Assembly (NCBI RefSeq): GCF_016785945.1 | Contig: NZ_JAEMEF010000009.1 | Span: 62,001-126,000 of the forward strand | Origin: Olleya sediminilitoris | Lineage (GTDB): Bacteria; Bacteroidota; Bacteroidia; Flavobacteriales; Flavobacteriaceae | Length of the DNA: 64,000 bases | Direction of reading: 5' to 3' | Shown here: one piece after another, positions 45,564 to 53,912 of the stretch | Numbering within the stretch: the first letter of the stretch is position 1 | Layout of the letters: the number at the start of each line of letters is the position of its first letter | Notes under the pieces: generated by a model | Told to the model about the DNA's origin: nothing | Database searches by the model: none | Seen by the model: the letters and a program-made list of their open reading frames with translations, nothing else | Position numbers and translations under genes: made by a program

Positions 45564-46451
45564 ATGAAAAATATAGTTTGTTTTGGAGAAGTATTATGGG
45601 ATGTTTTTCCTACTCACAAAAAAATTGGAGGTGCACCTCTAAATTTTGCAATTAGATTAAAATCATTAAATAATAATGTCTCTATCATTAGTAGAATAGG
45701 TAAAGATAAATTAGGTAAAAAAGGAGTGTTTTTTATTGTAGACAAAGGGATTAATACCGAAAGCCTTCAGATTGATGACACACTTCAAACGGGAAAAGTA
45801 AAAGTAGCCTTAGATTTAGATGGTCAGGCAACTTATGATATACAATATCCTAGAGCTTGGGATAATATCCAGTTAACCGAAGCTTCTAAACAAGCTACTT
45901 TAGATGCAGATGCTTTTGTTTATGGTAGTTTAGCTGCAAGAGAAAGTACGACAAAGCATACCTTGTATGAGCTTTTAAAAATTGCAAAAAACAAGATATT
46001 TGATGTCAATTTAAGACCACCTTATTATGATATAGATATTGTTAAGGATTTAATGGATGAAGCTGATTTTATTAAATTTAATGATGACGAGATTGATATG
46101 GTTTGTGCTGATATGCAATTTGATAAACAATCCTTAGAAGATAAAATCAAATATATTGCAGAACAGACAAATACCAAGTCTATTTGTGTTACAAAAGGAG
46201 ATAAAGGTGCTATTCTGTATTATTATGATGAGTTTTATTATAACGAAGGTTACCCAATTCAAGTCATAGACACAGTTGGAGCAGGAGACTCATTTTTAGC
46301 AACTTTAATCAATAAGTTATTAAATAATGATAATCCACAAGAAGCTATAGATTTTGCATGTGCAATTGGAGCTATTGTAGCAGGTAGTGAAGGTGCAAAC
46401 CCAAAAATAACAGTAGAAGATATTACTAACTTTATTGAAAGTAATAGTTAG
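45564..46451 (+). CDS. PfkB-family carbohydrate kinase (fructokinase-like)
   Basis: A 295-residue ribokinase-fold kinase: N-terminal CFGEVLWDVFPTHKKIGGAP then LNFAIRL, and the ATP-binding DTVGAGDSFLATLINKLL with the catalytic Asp. Phosphorylates the ketose made by the preceding dehydrogenase; fructose is the likely substrate if the polyol is mannitol or sorbitol. It is the last gene of the operon, with a terminator after it. Confidence 0.92.
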   Translation: MKNIVCFGEVLWDVFPTHKKIGGAPLNFAIRLKSLNNNVSIISRIGKDKLGKKGVFFIVDKGINTESLQIDDTLQTGKVKVALDLDGQATYDIQYPRAWDNIQLTEASKQATLDADAFVYGSLAARESTTKHTLYELLKIAKNKIFDVNLRPPYYDIDIVKDLMDEADFIKFNDDEIDMVCADMQFDKQSLEDKIKYIAEQTNTKSICVTKGDKGAILYYYDEFYYNEGYPIQVIDTVGAGDSFLATLINKLLNNDNPQEAIDFACAIGAIVAGSEGANPKITVEDITNFIESNS

Positions 46452-46482
46452 GTTTTGTAAATAGATTGATAGCAAATCCTTT

Positions 46483-46513
46483 AAAGCTTTATGGTAACTC
46501 ATAAAGCTTTTTT
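46483..46513 (+). terminator. Terminator of the polyol operon
   Basis: Arms AAAGCTTTATG (46483-46493) and CATAAAGCTTT (46500-46510) with a six-base loop and a short T-run. Confidence 0.8.
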
Positions 46514-46539
46514 ATTTACTATACTTAAACTACTGTTGC

Positions 46540-46574
46540 TTTGTGTGTTCTTTTAAATTTACAAGCTATCTTTG
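46540..46574 (+). promoter_or_regulatory. Promoter of the DEAD-box helicase pair
   Basis: TTTG at 46540-46543, a 23-base spacer (slightly long), and TATCTTTG at 46567-46574, 15 bases before the ATG. Confidence 0.55.
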
Positions 46575-46589
46575 TACAAAATTTAATAT

Positions 46590-47930
46590 ATGTCAAATTC
46601 GTTTTCTAGTTTAGGAATTAATAGTGTAATAAATAACACGTTATCTAATTTAAACATCACTGTTCCTACAGATATTCAATCTAAAGCAATTCCTGTAATC
46701 CTTAATTCTAAGGATGATATTGTCGCTATTGCAAAAACGGGTACTGGTAAAACCGCAGCATTTGGATTACCGCTATTACAACTTGTAAATCCAGAGAATA
46801 CCAACATTCAAACAGTTATATTAGCTCCAACAAGAGAATTAGGACAACAGATTTTAAAAAATTTAGACAGTTTTAATTCTGAAGAGTTAGCAGTGTCAAT
46901 TACAGGTGTTTTTGGTGGTATACCTATAAAACCTCAAATAGAAAGACTTAAACAGCAAACCCATATTGTAGTTGCTACTCCAGGTCGTTTAGCAGATGTT
47001 ATAGATCGTAAAGCTATTGATGTCAGTCAAATTAATTATTTTGTTTTAGATGAAGCAGACGAAATGGTTAGCGCACATAAAGAAGGGCTTGAGGCTATTA
47101 TTAAAGCCTTACCAAAATCAAGGCGTACGTTGTTATTTACTGCAACAATGCCAGGAACCATAAAACAATTGGTACAAAACAGCTTGGCTAAAACAGTAAC
47201 TACAATTGAAGCGGATATGCAAACTGTAGGGCATCAAGGTATAGAGCATCAGTTTGTAGTTGTACAGCCTATTGAAAAACTAAATGTTTTAATGCATTTT
47301 TTAAACTCCAACGATGGGCAACGTGGTATCATTTTCTGTAAAACCAAAGCGGCAGTTAACAAATTAGCAAAAAACTTAGCAATTAATAAATTTTCATCAG
47401 GTGCTATTCACGGAAGTTTATCACAAGGAATTCGTGATCGTATTATGGGACAATTTCGTGAGGGTCACATTAATATTTTAGTAGCAACAGATTTAGCTGC
47501 TCGTGGTATAGATGTTAAAGATTTAGCTTTTGTTGTAAATTATCATTTACCAGATACTTATGAAGCTTATGTCCACAGAAGTGGTCGTACAGCTAGAGCA
47601 GGAGCAAAGGGGTTAGCGTTAAGTGTAATTCAAGAAGATGAAGTACAAGATATTCCAGAATTTGAAGATGAGTTAGGGATCACGTTTAAGCAATATCAAA
47701 AAGCAGATGCTAAAAGCATCGAGCAAAATAACGGATTATTATGGGCAAGAAAGATCTTTAAAACAAAACCTAATCGTGATATTCCTGAAGATTTTAAAGC
47801 AAAAGTCAAAACTATATTTCATCATTTAACAAAAGAAGAATTAGTAGATAAAATCTTGGCTAATTATATAGCAGAAAGCAATACTATTGTAGAAAAGCAA
47901 ACCACTAAAAAGGTAAAAAAGAAACAATAA
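46590..47930 (+). CDS. DEAD-box RNA helicase
   Basis: A 446-residue helicase with all core motifs: AKTGTGKTAAFG (I), APTRELGQQ (Ia), ATPGRLADV (Ib), LDEADEMV (II), LFTATMP (III) and HRSGRTARAGAKG (VI). A C-terminal basic tail ends TTKKVKKKQ. Likely roles are ribosome assembly or RNA degradation. Its stop is followed after two bases by a second helicase gene, so they form one operon. Confidence 0.92.
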   Translation: MSNSFSSLGINSVINNTLSNLNITVPTDIQSKAIPVILNSKDDIVAIAKTGTGKTAAFGLPLLQLVNPENTNIQTVILAPTRELGQQILKNLDSFNSEELAVSITGVFGGIPIKPQIERLKQQTHIVVATPGRLADVIDRKAIDVSQINYFVLDEADEMVSAHKEGLEAIIKALPKSRRTLLFTATMPGTIKQLVQNSLAKTVTTIEADMQTVGHQGIEHQFVVVQPIEKLNVLMHFLNSNDGQRGIIFCKTKAAVNKLAKNLAINKFSSGAIHGSLSQGIRDRIMGQFREGHINILVATDLAARGIDVKDLAFVVNYHLPDTYEAYVHRSGRTARAGAKGLALSVIQEDEVQDIPEFEDELGITFKQYQKADAKSIEQNNGLLWARKIFKTKPNRDIPEDFKAKVKTIFHHLTKEELVDKILANYIAESNTIVEKQTTKKVKKKQ

Positions 47931-47932
47931 TT

Positions 47933-49243
47933 ATGTCTAATTATTTAAAGATACAACAAGATATTTTAGATAAATTAAATATCAAAGCACTTAATCCAAT
48001 GCAGGAAGAAGCACTGTTATCTATTGCTAATACAGAAAACACTGTGCTATTATCACCAACAGGGACAGGTAAAACACTAGCCTTTTTATTACCTACCATT
48101 ACAGCTTTAGACCCTAATTGTAATGAGGTTCAATTATTAATTTTAGTGCCTTCACGTGAGTTAGCCATTCAAATAGAGCAAGTTGTGCGCACAATGGGTT
48201 CTGGTTTTAAAGCCAATGCAGTGTATGGAGGACGTCCTTTTAGTAAAGATAAAATTGACTTAGCACATACACCTGCTATAATTATTGGTACTCCTGGTCG
48301 TATTGCAGATCATTTACGTCGCGAGACTTTTGCTGTAGATAATATAAACACGTTGGTTTTAGACGAGTTTGATAAGTCTTTAGAAGTTGGTTTTGAAAAG
48401 GAAATGAGTCAAATTATCAATAATTTGCCTCACATAAAAAAACGAATCCTTACTTCTGCAACTCAAGATATGGACATTCCACGTTTTGTAGGTTTAGAAA
48501 ACCAAATCATTATAGATTATTCGGATACTAAAATTTCAAAATTACAGATTAAGCACGTATTGTCTCCTGACAAAAATAAGCTTCAAACCTTAGTCGATCT
48601 TTTACATGACATTGGTAACAAACCTGGTATTGTTTTTTGTAATTACAAAGACACCATACAATATGTAAGCGATTTTTTAAATAAAAATAATATTGCGCAT
48701 GGTTGTTTTCAAGGCGGTATGGAACAAATAGATAGAGAGCGTGCTTTAATTAAGTTTAGAAACGGGACACACCAAATTATAATTGCTACAGATCTGGCTG
48801 CACGTGGTTTAGATATTCCAGAGCTTAATTATATCATTCATTATCAATTGCCTTTAAAAGCCGAAGAATTTACCCATCGTAATGGTCGTACAGCTCGTAT
48901 GAATACAGAAGGGACAGCTTACGTATTACAATGGGAAGAAGAGCGTTTACCAGATTTTATCACTGTTGATGACACAGTAACACCAAAAGGAAAGCTTACC
49001 AAGATGGCTACGGATTGGACCACCTTATTTATTTCAGGAGGACGAAAAGATAAAATATCAAAAGGAGATATTGCTGGAGTGTTATTTAAACAATGTCATC
49101 TTGAAAAATCAGAAATTGGAGTCATAGAGCTTAAACAAGATTGCGCATTTGTAGCAGTACCAAAGGCTAAATCAAACAGTATTATTGACAAAATAAACAA
49201 TACACGACTTAAGAAAAAGAAAGTACGTGTGTATACTATATAA
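47933..49243 (+). CDS. DEAD-box helicase with DbpA-like RNA-binding domain
   Basis: A 436-residue helicase that diverges from its neighbour. Motif I SPTGTGKTLAF, Ia VPSRELAIQ, Ib GTPGRIADHL, II LDEFDKSL (DEFD instead of DEAD), III LTSATQD, VI HRNGRTARMNTEG. The last 75 residues (ISKGDIAGVLFKQCHLEKSE, VAVPKAKSNSIIDKI) resemble the DbpA RNA-binding domain, which recognises 23S rRNA helix 92 in the studied proteins. Confidence 0.88.
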   Translation: MSNYLKIQQDILDKLNIKALNPMQEEALLSIANTENTVLLSPTGTGKTLAFLLPTITALDPNCNEVQLLILVPSRELAIQIEQVVRTMGSGFKANAVYGGRPFSKDKIDLAHTPAIIIGTPGRIADHLRRETFAVDNINTLVLDEFDKSLEVGFEKEMSQIINNLPHIKKRILTSATQDMDIPRFVGLENQIIIDYSDTKISKLQIKHVLSPDKNKLQTLVDLLHDIGNKPGIVFCNYKDTIQYVSDFLNKNNIAHGCFQGGMEQIDRERALIKFRNGTHQIIIATDLAARGLDIPELNYIIHYQLPLKAEEFTHRNGRTARMNTEGTAYVLQWEEERLPDFITVDDTVTPKGKLTKMATDWTTLFISGGRKDKISKGDIAGVLFKQCHLEKSEIGVIELKQDCAFVAVPKAKSNSIIDKINNTRLKKKKVRVYTI

Positions 49244-49265
49244 AATAATTTTAGTTCTAAATTTT

Positions 49266-49304
49266 AAAAGCCTCAAGATATCAATAATATCTTGAGGCTT
49301 TTTT
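49266..49304 (+). terminator. Terminator of the helicase operon
   Basis: Perfect 16-base arms AAAAGCCTCAAGATAT (49266-49281) and its complement (49287-49302), loop CAATA, six T. Confidence 0.93.
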
Positions 49305-49462
49305 ATATTCTAAAAACATGATAATCCTATAACACACTTGTATAATTGTATAATGCTTTTACTGGTAATACTTAAGACCTTTGTGTAAACAAAATTATAA
49401 TCACAAAAGCCTAAGGTTTCGGTTAACCAATCAACTTTCGCTTTTAATAAAAATACAATACA

Positions 49463-49969
49463 ATGATAAAACCAAGAGAAAAAGCACCAGAACTAGAAAT
49501 ACAATTAGTAAACGACACCACTTGGAAGTTAAGTGACCAATCGCCAAAAAATTTCACCTTAATATTATTTTACAGAGGTAAACACTGTCCAGTGTGTAAG
49601 TCTCAGTTAGAAGAACTTCAAAAAAAGGTGAGCAAGTTTACAGAGCGTGGTGTAAATATCATAGCCATAAGTAGTGATACAGAAACGGTTGCAAAAGCAA
49701 CACATGACGAGTGGGAGATAGCAAACATACCATTAGGTTATGGTTTGTCTATAGACGAAGCAAGACAATGGGGTTTATTCATTTCGGAAGGGATTAAGGA
49801 CGAACCAGAACTGTTTACAGAACCAGGCTTGTTTTTACTAACACCTGACCAAACCGTGTATTGGGAATCTTTACAATCTATGCCATTTGGACGTCCAAGT
49901 TTTAATGACGTATTAGGAGGTATTGATTACATCTTAAAAGCAGATTATCCTGCTAGAGGAGAGGCGTAA
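49463..49969 (+). CDS. AhpC/TSA-type thioredoxin-fold protein
   Basis: A 168-residue peroxiredoxin-like protein. FYRGKHCPVCKSQLEEL places Cys in a CxxC arrangement in the thioredoxin fold, followed by IAISSDTETVAKATHDEW and the aligned SIDEARQWGLFIS. Such proteins reduce peroxides or act in redox sensing. It lies 40 bases upstream of an aldehyde dehydrogenase gene and may be co-transcribed. Confidence 0.85.
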   Translation: MIKPREKAPELEIQLVNDTTWKLSDQSPKNFTLILFYRGKHCPVCKSQLEELQKKVSKFTERGVNIIAISSDTETVAKATHDEWEIANIPLGYGLSIDEARQWGLFISEGIKDEPELFTEPGLFLLTPDQTVYWESLQSMPFGRPSFNDVLGGIDYILKADYPARGEA

Positions 49970-50009
49970 TACCTAACAACCCGATAGACTAGTATTAATT
50001 AAAAAGAAA

Positions 50010-51416
50010 ATGAAAAAGAATATGACAAAGACATCAAATAAAGGATTTTCAACTATAAATCCAGCAACAGAAAAAGAAATACAGCATTATGATTACATGA
50101 CAGAAGAAGACGCTTTAAAAGCAGTCAACAACTGTGATAAAGCCTATCAAGACTGGAGACTTAAATCTTTAGATCATCGTGCTGAAATAGTAAAATCCAT
50201 TGGCGAAGAACTTAAAAAAGTAAAAGACGATAACGCAAAACTTATGACCCAAGAAATGGGTAAATTAGTCAAGCAAAGTCATGAAGAAATTGAATTGTGT
50301 ATTGGTATTTGTGAGTATACTGCAACCGAAGGTAGAAAAAAACTAGAAGACGAAGTCAGAACCATGGAAAATGGTGGTAAAGGTATCATACAACAAGCAC
50401 CTCTAGGTGTTATTTATGGTATTCAACCATGGAATTTCCCATTATATCAAGCCATAAGATATGCCATAGTTAACCTAATGGCAGGAAACGGAGTCCTATT
50501 AAAACACGCTAAAAATGTTACTGGTTCTGCCTTAATGCTTAAAAAAGTATTTGAAGACGCTGGTTTACCTAAAAACCTATTCACTGTTTTAATTATAGAT
50601 CATGACACGTCAGATAAAATTATAGAGCATAAACTAGTTAGAGGTGTAACGCTTACAGGTAGCTCTAAAGCAGGTGAGTATATCGCACAAAAAGCAGGAA
50701 AAGCTTTAAAAAAGACGGTTTTAGAATTAGGGAGTAACGATGCTTATTTAGTTTTAGAGGATGCAGATGTGGATTTAGCTGTAAAAACTAGTGTGTTTGG
50801 TCGTACTTACAATAACGGAGAAACCTGTGTTGCAGCAAAACGTTTTGTAGTTGTAGACAAAGTCTATGATCAATTTAAAGAAGCTTTTGTAAAGGGCATG
50901 TCGCAAATTAATCATGGAGACCCAATGGACAAGGACTCTAAATTAGGTCCTGTAGCCAGAAAAGATTTAAGAGACAAACTACATAATCAAGTTGAAGAAA
51001 GCGTTAATAAAGGCGCAGAGGTCTTATGTGGTGGTACAATACCAGATACAAAAGGATATTATTACCCATCTACTGTATTAGGAAACGTTAAACCTGGACA
51101 ACCAGCTTATGATGACGAGCTTTTTGGACCAGTAGCATCACTTATAAAAGCTAAAGATGATCAGGATGCCATGAGAATAGCTAACGATAGTCGTTTTGGA
51201 CTAGGAGGCGGAATTTTTAGTAAAGATGAGGACAAAGCAATACAATTAGCCAAAAATCATTTTCATACAGGTATGATAAACATTAATTCTTACGGATTAG
51301 CACATCCAAATATGCCATTTGGTGGTATTAAAGATTCTGGTTATGGACGCGAGCATGGTGGTTTTGGTATCACAGAGTTTGTTAACACCAAAGCAATAAT
51401 GCTTAACAATAGTTAA
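50010..51416 (+). CDS. NAD(P)-dependent succinate-semialdehyde dehydrogenase
   Basis: A 468-residue aldehyde dehydrogenase. QPWNFPLYQAIRYAIVNLMAG, TGSSKAGEYIAQKAG, LELGSNDAYLVLEDADVD (catalytic Glu region) and NNGETCVAAKRFVV with the nucleophilic Cys. The C-terminus PFGGIKDSGYGREHGGFGI fits the SSADH/GabD-like subfamily of Bacteroidota. Start could also be the ATG at 50022 (MTKTSNK). Confidence 0.9.
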   Translation: MKKNMTKTSNKGFSTINPATEKEIQHYDYMTEEDALKAVNNCDKAYQDWRLKSLDHRAEIVKSIGEELKKVKDDNAKLMTQEMGKLVKQSHEEIELCIGICEYTATEGRKKLEDEVRTMENGGKGIIQQAPLGVIYGIQPWNFPLYQAIRYAIVNLMAGNGVLLKHAKNVTGSALMLKKVFEDAGLPKNLFTVLIIDHDTSDKIIEHKLVRGVTLTGSSKAGEYIAQKAGKALKKTVLELGSNDAYLVLEDADVDLAVKTSVFGRTYNNGETCVAAKRFVVVDKVYDQFKEAFVKGMSQINHGDPMDKDSKLGPVARKDLRDKLHNQVEESVNKGAEVLCGGTIPDTKGYYYPSTVLGNVKPGQPAYDDELFGPVASLIKAKDDQDAMRIANDSRFGLGGGIFSKDEDKAIQLAKNHFHTGMININSYGLAHPNMPFGGIKDSGYGREHGGFGITEFVNTKAIMLNNS

Positions 51417-51441
51417 TAATACCAATTAAATAGTAACAATT

Positions 51442-51474
51442 ATAAAAGACCAAGCTTAATACTTGGTCTTTTAT
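51442..51474 (+). terminator. Terminator after succinate-semialdehyde dehydrogenase
   Basis: Arms ATAAAAGACCAAG and CTTGGTCTTTTAT, 13 bases, loop CTTAATA. The T-run is short (four), so strength is moderate. Of the rest of the 310-base gap to 51727, the only other signal I see is the promoter at 51660-51689. Confidence 0.75.
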
Positions 51475-51659
51475 GTATTTTAATAATACCATTGTACTTT
51501 AAACAGATTAATTACTAATAGGCTTAAATAAACACGTAATCACTAGTAAAATATAAGTTATGCAAACAATACCTAGTAATAAAGGTTAATTTAATGCATA
51601 TTTAAAATGAATTTAAAGTTATCATTGTAATAAAAATGAAAAATAATTGAATAAAAAAA

Positions 51660-51689
51660 TTGAAGTATCAATATTTGGCATTATACTTG
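51660..51689 (+). promoter_or_regulatory. Promoter of the CspA-type gene
   Basis: TTG (51660-51662), 19-base spacer, TATACTTG (51682-51689), one mismatch from TAnnTTTG. About 37 bases of leader before the ATG. Confidence 0.6.
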
Positions 51690-51726
51690 TAAACTATTAA
51701 GTATTAATAAAATAAATTATATTACA

Positions 51727-51918
51727 ATGAGTAGAGGTACAGTAAAATTTTTCAACGACACAAAAGGATTTGGTTTCATAACTGAAGAAGGAGTTGATAA
51801 AGACCATTTTGTACATATTTCTGGATTAATCGATGAGATTAGAGAAGGAGATGAGGTTGAATTCGATTTAAAAGAAGGAAACAAAGGATTAAATGCAGTA
51901 AACGTAAAAGTTATCTAA
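51727..51918 (+). CDS. Cold-shock protein, CspA family
   Basis: A 63-residue single cold-shock domain: GTVKFFNDTKGFGFITEEG carries RNP1, and DHFVHISGLIDEI carries RNP2, ending DLKEGNKGLNAVNVKVI. Standard length. It is close in sequence to the CSD half of the 151-residue protein at 38 kb (both end KGxNAVxVKxI), so the two may be paralogues. Confidence 0.94.
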   Translation: MSRGTVKFFNDTKGFGFITEEGVDKDHFVHISGLIDEIREGDEVEFDLKEGNKGLNAVNVKVI

Positions 51919-51936
51919 TATATATCCATTACAATT

Positions 51937-51969
51937 AAAAAAGGCTACCTAAGAAGGTGGCCTTTTTTT
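51937..51969 (+). terminator. Terminator after the CspA-type gene
   Basis: AAAAAGGCTACCT and AGGTGGCCTTTTT with one G-U pair, four-base loop, seven T. Confidence 0.88.
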
Positions 51970-52055
51970 GTGCCTAAATTTTAGTATTATGTAATAATGA
52001 CTAATTTAGAAGCCTAATTTGTTAGTCACTTTATCTTTTTGATGTAAAAAGGTGA

Positions 52056-52079
52056 GTATAACACAAGTTGGCAGTAATT
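52056..52079 (+). repeat. Right-end type of the accessory-region palindromic element
   Basis: TATAACACAAGTTGGCAGTA: resembles the right ends ATACACAA...ACCGTTACC of the elements at 53.9, 58.3 and 59.6 kb, and sits ahead of the first accessory gene. Confidence 0.5.
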
Positions 52080-52115
52080 AAAACGACCAGAAAATAATGA
52101 AAGAACACTTTAAAC

Positions 52116-52511
52116 TTGCAATCTCTATTAGATTTTCAAGGAAGTTTTGCTAAATTAGAAATAGAAAAAGACGAACACAAAGTGTACGATGTAAGTCGTA
52201 AAAAGTATAAAGGAAACACAACAAGCGGAAAAACAGAAATAAAATACGAAACTTATGCTTATGCAAACTCCTTTGGAATTAAACTAAAAGGAGAATATTA
52301 TTATTTAAACCTAATTGATGGTGCTTGTGATTTCATAATTAAAGGACTTAAATACACTTATATATCTGAAAAAAGTACTGAATATCTAATGCTACAATTT
52401 ACACAAGAAGTAAAACTAATGAATAATTACGAGAATAAAATTAGAAAAACTATAAAGGTATTACCTAATTCAACTCTGATATTCGCCATAAGTAGAAACA
52501 AAAAACTATAG
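52116..52511 (+). CDS. Hypothetical protein
   Basis: A 131-residue soluble protein, no recognised family. There is no ATG near the 5' end; TTG at 52116 is the best start available, while an upstream ATG at 52097 (MKEHFKL) is in another frame. A frameshift near 52115 would join the two and cannot be excluded. Its TAG stop is the first part of TAGCTAACAA, which begins a palindromic element. Codon use is AT-rich like the surroundings. Confidence 0.5.
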   Translation: MQSLLDFQGSFAKLEIEKDEHKVYDVSRKKYKGNTTSGKTEIKYETYAYANSFGIKLKGEYYYLNLIDGACDFIIKGLKYTYISEKSTEYLMLQFTQEVKLMNNYENKIRKTIKVLPNSTLIFAISRNKKL

Positions 52512-52531
52512 CTAACAATAGTAACCGTTGC
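52511..52531 (+). repeat. Left-end type of the accessory-region palindromic element
   Basis: GCTAACAATAGTAACCGTTG then C. Begins with the final base of the upstream stop codon and resembles the start of the element at 53756 (GCTAACAACGTG). Confidence 0.55.
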
Positions 52532-52974
52532 ACAAGCCAATAAATTTTAAAAACAGACTTCTATAATTGCCTTGTAAGGCGTTTTCTTTATTTTTAGTAC
52601 AATTTATAAATAGTTATTTTAAGGTTACTTAAAAACAACTGTCCTGTCATAAAAGGTCTAATAATTAAACACTTAATTACAACTACCTATCAAAACACAA
52701 AATAAACACAGGCAAAAAAATACGTAGTTATACGTATTGTACTTGCAAGTGCATTATTGTAATTTAGCCTTTAATAATACAACTATAATAAAATAAAACT
52801 TATTTAATATAAGTTACTAAAAGTTGTCATAACGGGAAATATAACCCCAAAAACAACCATGTTAGTTGTTATATAAACAGTTAGCAAACATTTGAAAAAG
52901 ATAAAGTCTATTTAATAACTTGATTTATTTTTTTACATTTAATTTATTTTTTAATTATAAAAACCTATTCTACT
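52532..52974. other. Non-coding gap before the T9SS cargo gene
   Basis: About 440 AT-rich bases with no gene on either strand. It holds two adjacent palindromes: ATACGTA-GTTA-TACGTAT at 52720-52737 and ACTTGCAAGT at 52741-52750. Further on there is a weak AACAAC / GTTGTT hairpin near 52851-52872. The palindromes are candidate operators for the downstream secreted-protein gene; no exact TAnnTTTG box was seen. Confidence 0.45.
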
Positions 52975-53745
52975 ATGAAAAAAACTACTTACCTACTATC
53001 TTTTCTTTTACTAACTATTTTTTCAATTTCTAATTCTTATTCTCAGTGCTCTTTTGATTCAAATGATGGAGGCACGGTTACTGATGCTAATTTTACTACC
53101 CTTACTTCTGCTTTCTCTCCTACTATTGGAATAGGAAATAGCTGGACTGCTTGTGGAAATGGTACATTAGATAAAATATCTGTTTTAGCAATTACAGATG
53201 GGCAAACTGCAACTATAGGAGTATATTCTGGAGCAGGAAACGGAGGAACTCTATTAGGCTCTGCTACCGCTACTACAACTGCGGCGACTTCAACTACTGA
53301 ACGTAATTTAGTTTTTGATTTTTCTGCTTTAAATATTTCGCTTACTAATAATTCAACATATACTTGGGCTATAATTAGTGGCACCTTTGCTACAAGGCTA
53401 ACAAACTCAAGTATATATCCAGCAGGAAGTGCATACAGTAATACAACAGAATTTACGACGAATGATTTTATGTTTAAAGTTGATATTACCAGTAGTACTT
53501 TAGGTGTTGATAATTTTACTATATCTGAAACAACTGTAAAACTATTCCCGAATCCTTGTATTGACTATATTCAAATTTCTGGATTAATTAAATCAGAAGT
53601 TTATACCATTTATAACAATTTGGGTGCTGAAGTTTATAACGGAAGTGCGATTGATAATGAGAAAATTAACATAGAGGACTTAACAAGTGGATTGTACTTC
53701 TTGAAATTGAAAAACGGAAGATCAATTAAATTCATTAAGGAATAA
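52975..53745 (+). CDS. Secreted protein with T9SS type A sorting domain
   Basis: A 256-residue protein. Signal peptide KTTYLLSFLLLTIFSISNSY is followed by a Ser/Thr/Gly-rich domain of about 150 residues. The C-terminal sorting domain runs from about residue 180: TVKLFPNPCIDYIQISGLI, then LGAEVYNGSA and LTSGLYFLKLKNGRSIKFI, the standard T9SS-A tail. It is exported across the outer membrane by the T9SS and may be anchored or released. The function of the mature domain is not recognised. Confidence 0.88.
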   Translation: MKKTTYLLSFLLLTIFSISNSYSQCSFDSNDGGTVTDANFTTLTSAFSPTIGIGNSWTACGNGTLDKISVLAITDGQTATIGVYSGAGNGGTLLGSATATTTAATSTTERNLVFDFSALNISLTNNSTYTWAIISGTFATRLTNSSIYPAGSAYSNTTEFTTNDFMFKVDITSSTLGVDNFTISETTVKLFPNPCIDYIQISGLIKSEVYTIYNNLGAEVYNGSAIDNEKINIEDLTSGLYFLKLKNGRSIKFIKE

Positions 53746-53755
53746 AAAAACGTTT

Positions 53756-53895
53756 GCTAACAACGTGTATATTTAATTGCTTGGGCAAGTGTTTATTTGG
53801 AAAATTCCTTCGGTATTTTATCGAGTTCGTTTTTGTTTACTAAATTAGTTGCTCAAACACGCAACTAACCATACACAAACACGTTACCTGCAAGC
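53756..53895. repeat. Imperfect palindromic element, 140 bp
   Basis: Left end GCTAACAACGTGTATATTTA, right end ATACACAAACACGTTACCTG followed by CAAGC. AACGTGT (53762-53769) pairs with ACACGTT (53879-53885), and GTGTTT (53790-53795) with AAACAC (53855-53860). It fills the space between the T9SS cargo gene and the SIR2-Argonaute gene. Confidence 0.65.
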
Positions 53896-53912
53896 TAAAA
53901 AAAACAAACTGA

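Noticed and set aside
53043-53384. Long open frame on the minus strand inside the T9SS cargo gene
   Set aside because: The plus-strand gene has a signal peptide and a sorting domain; the opposite frame shows no recognisable motif and reflects codon composition.
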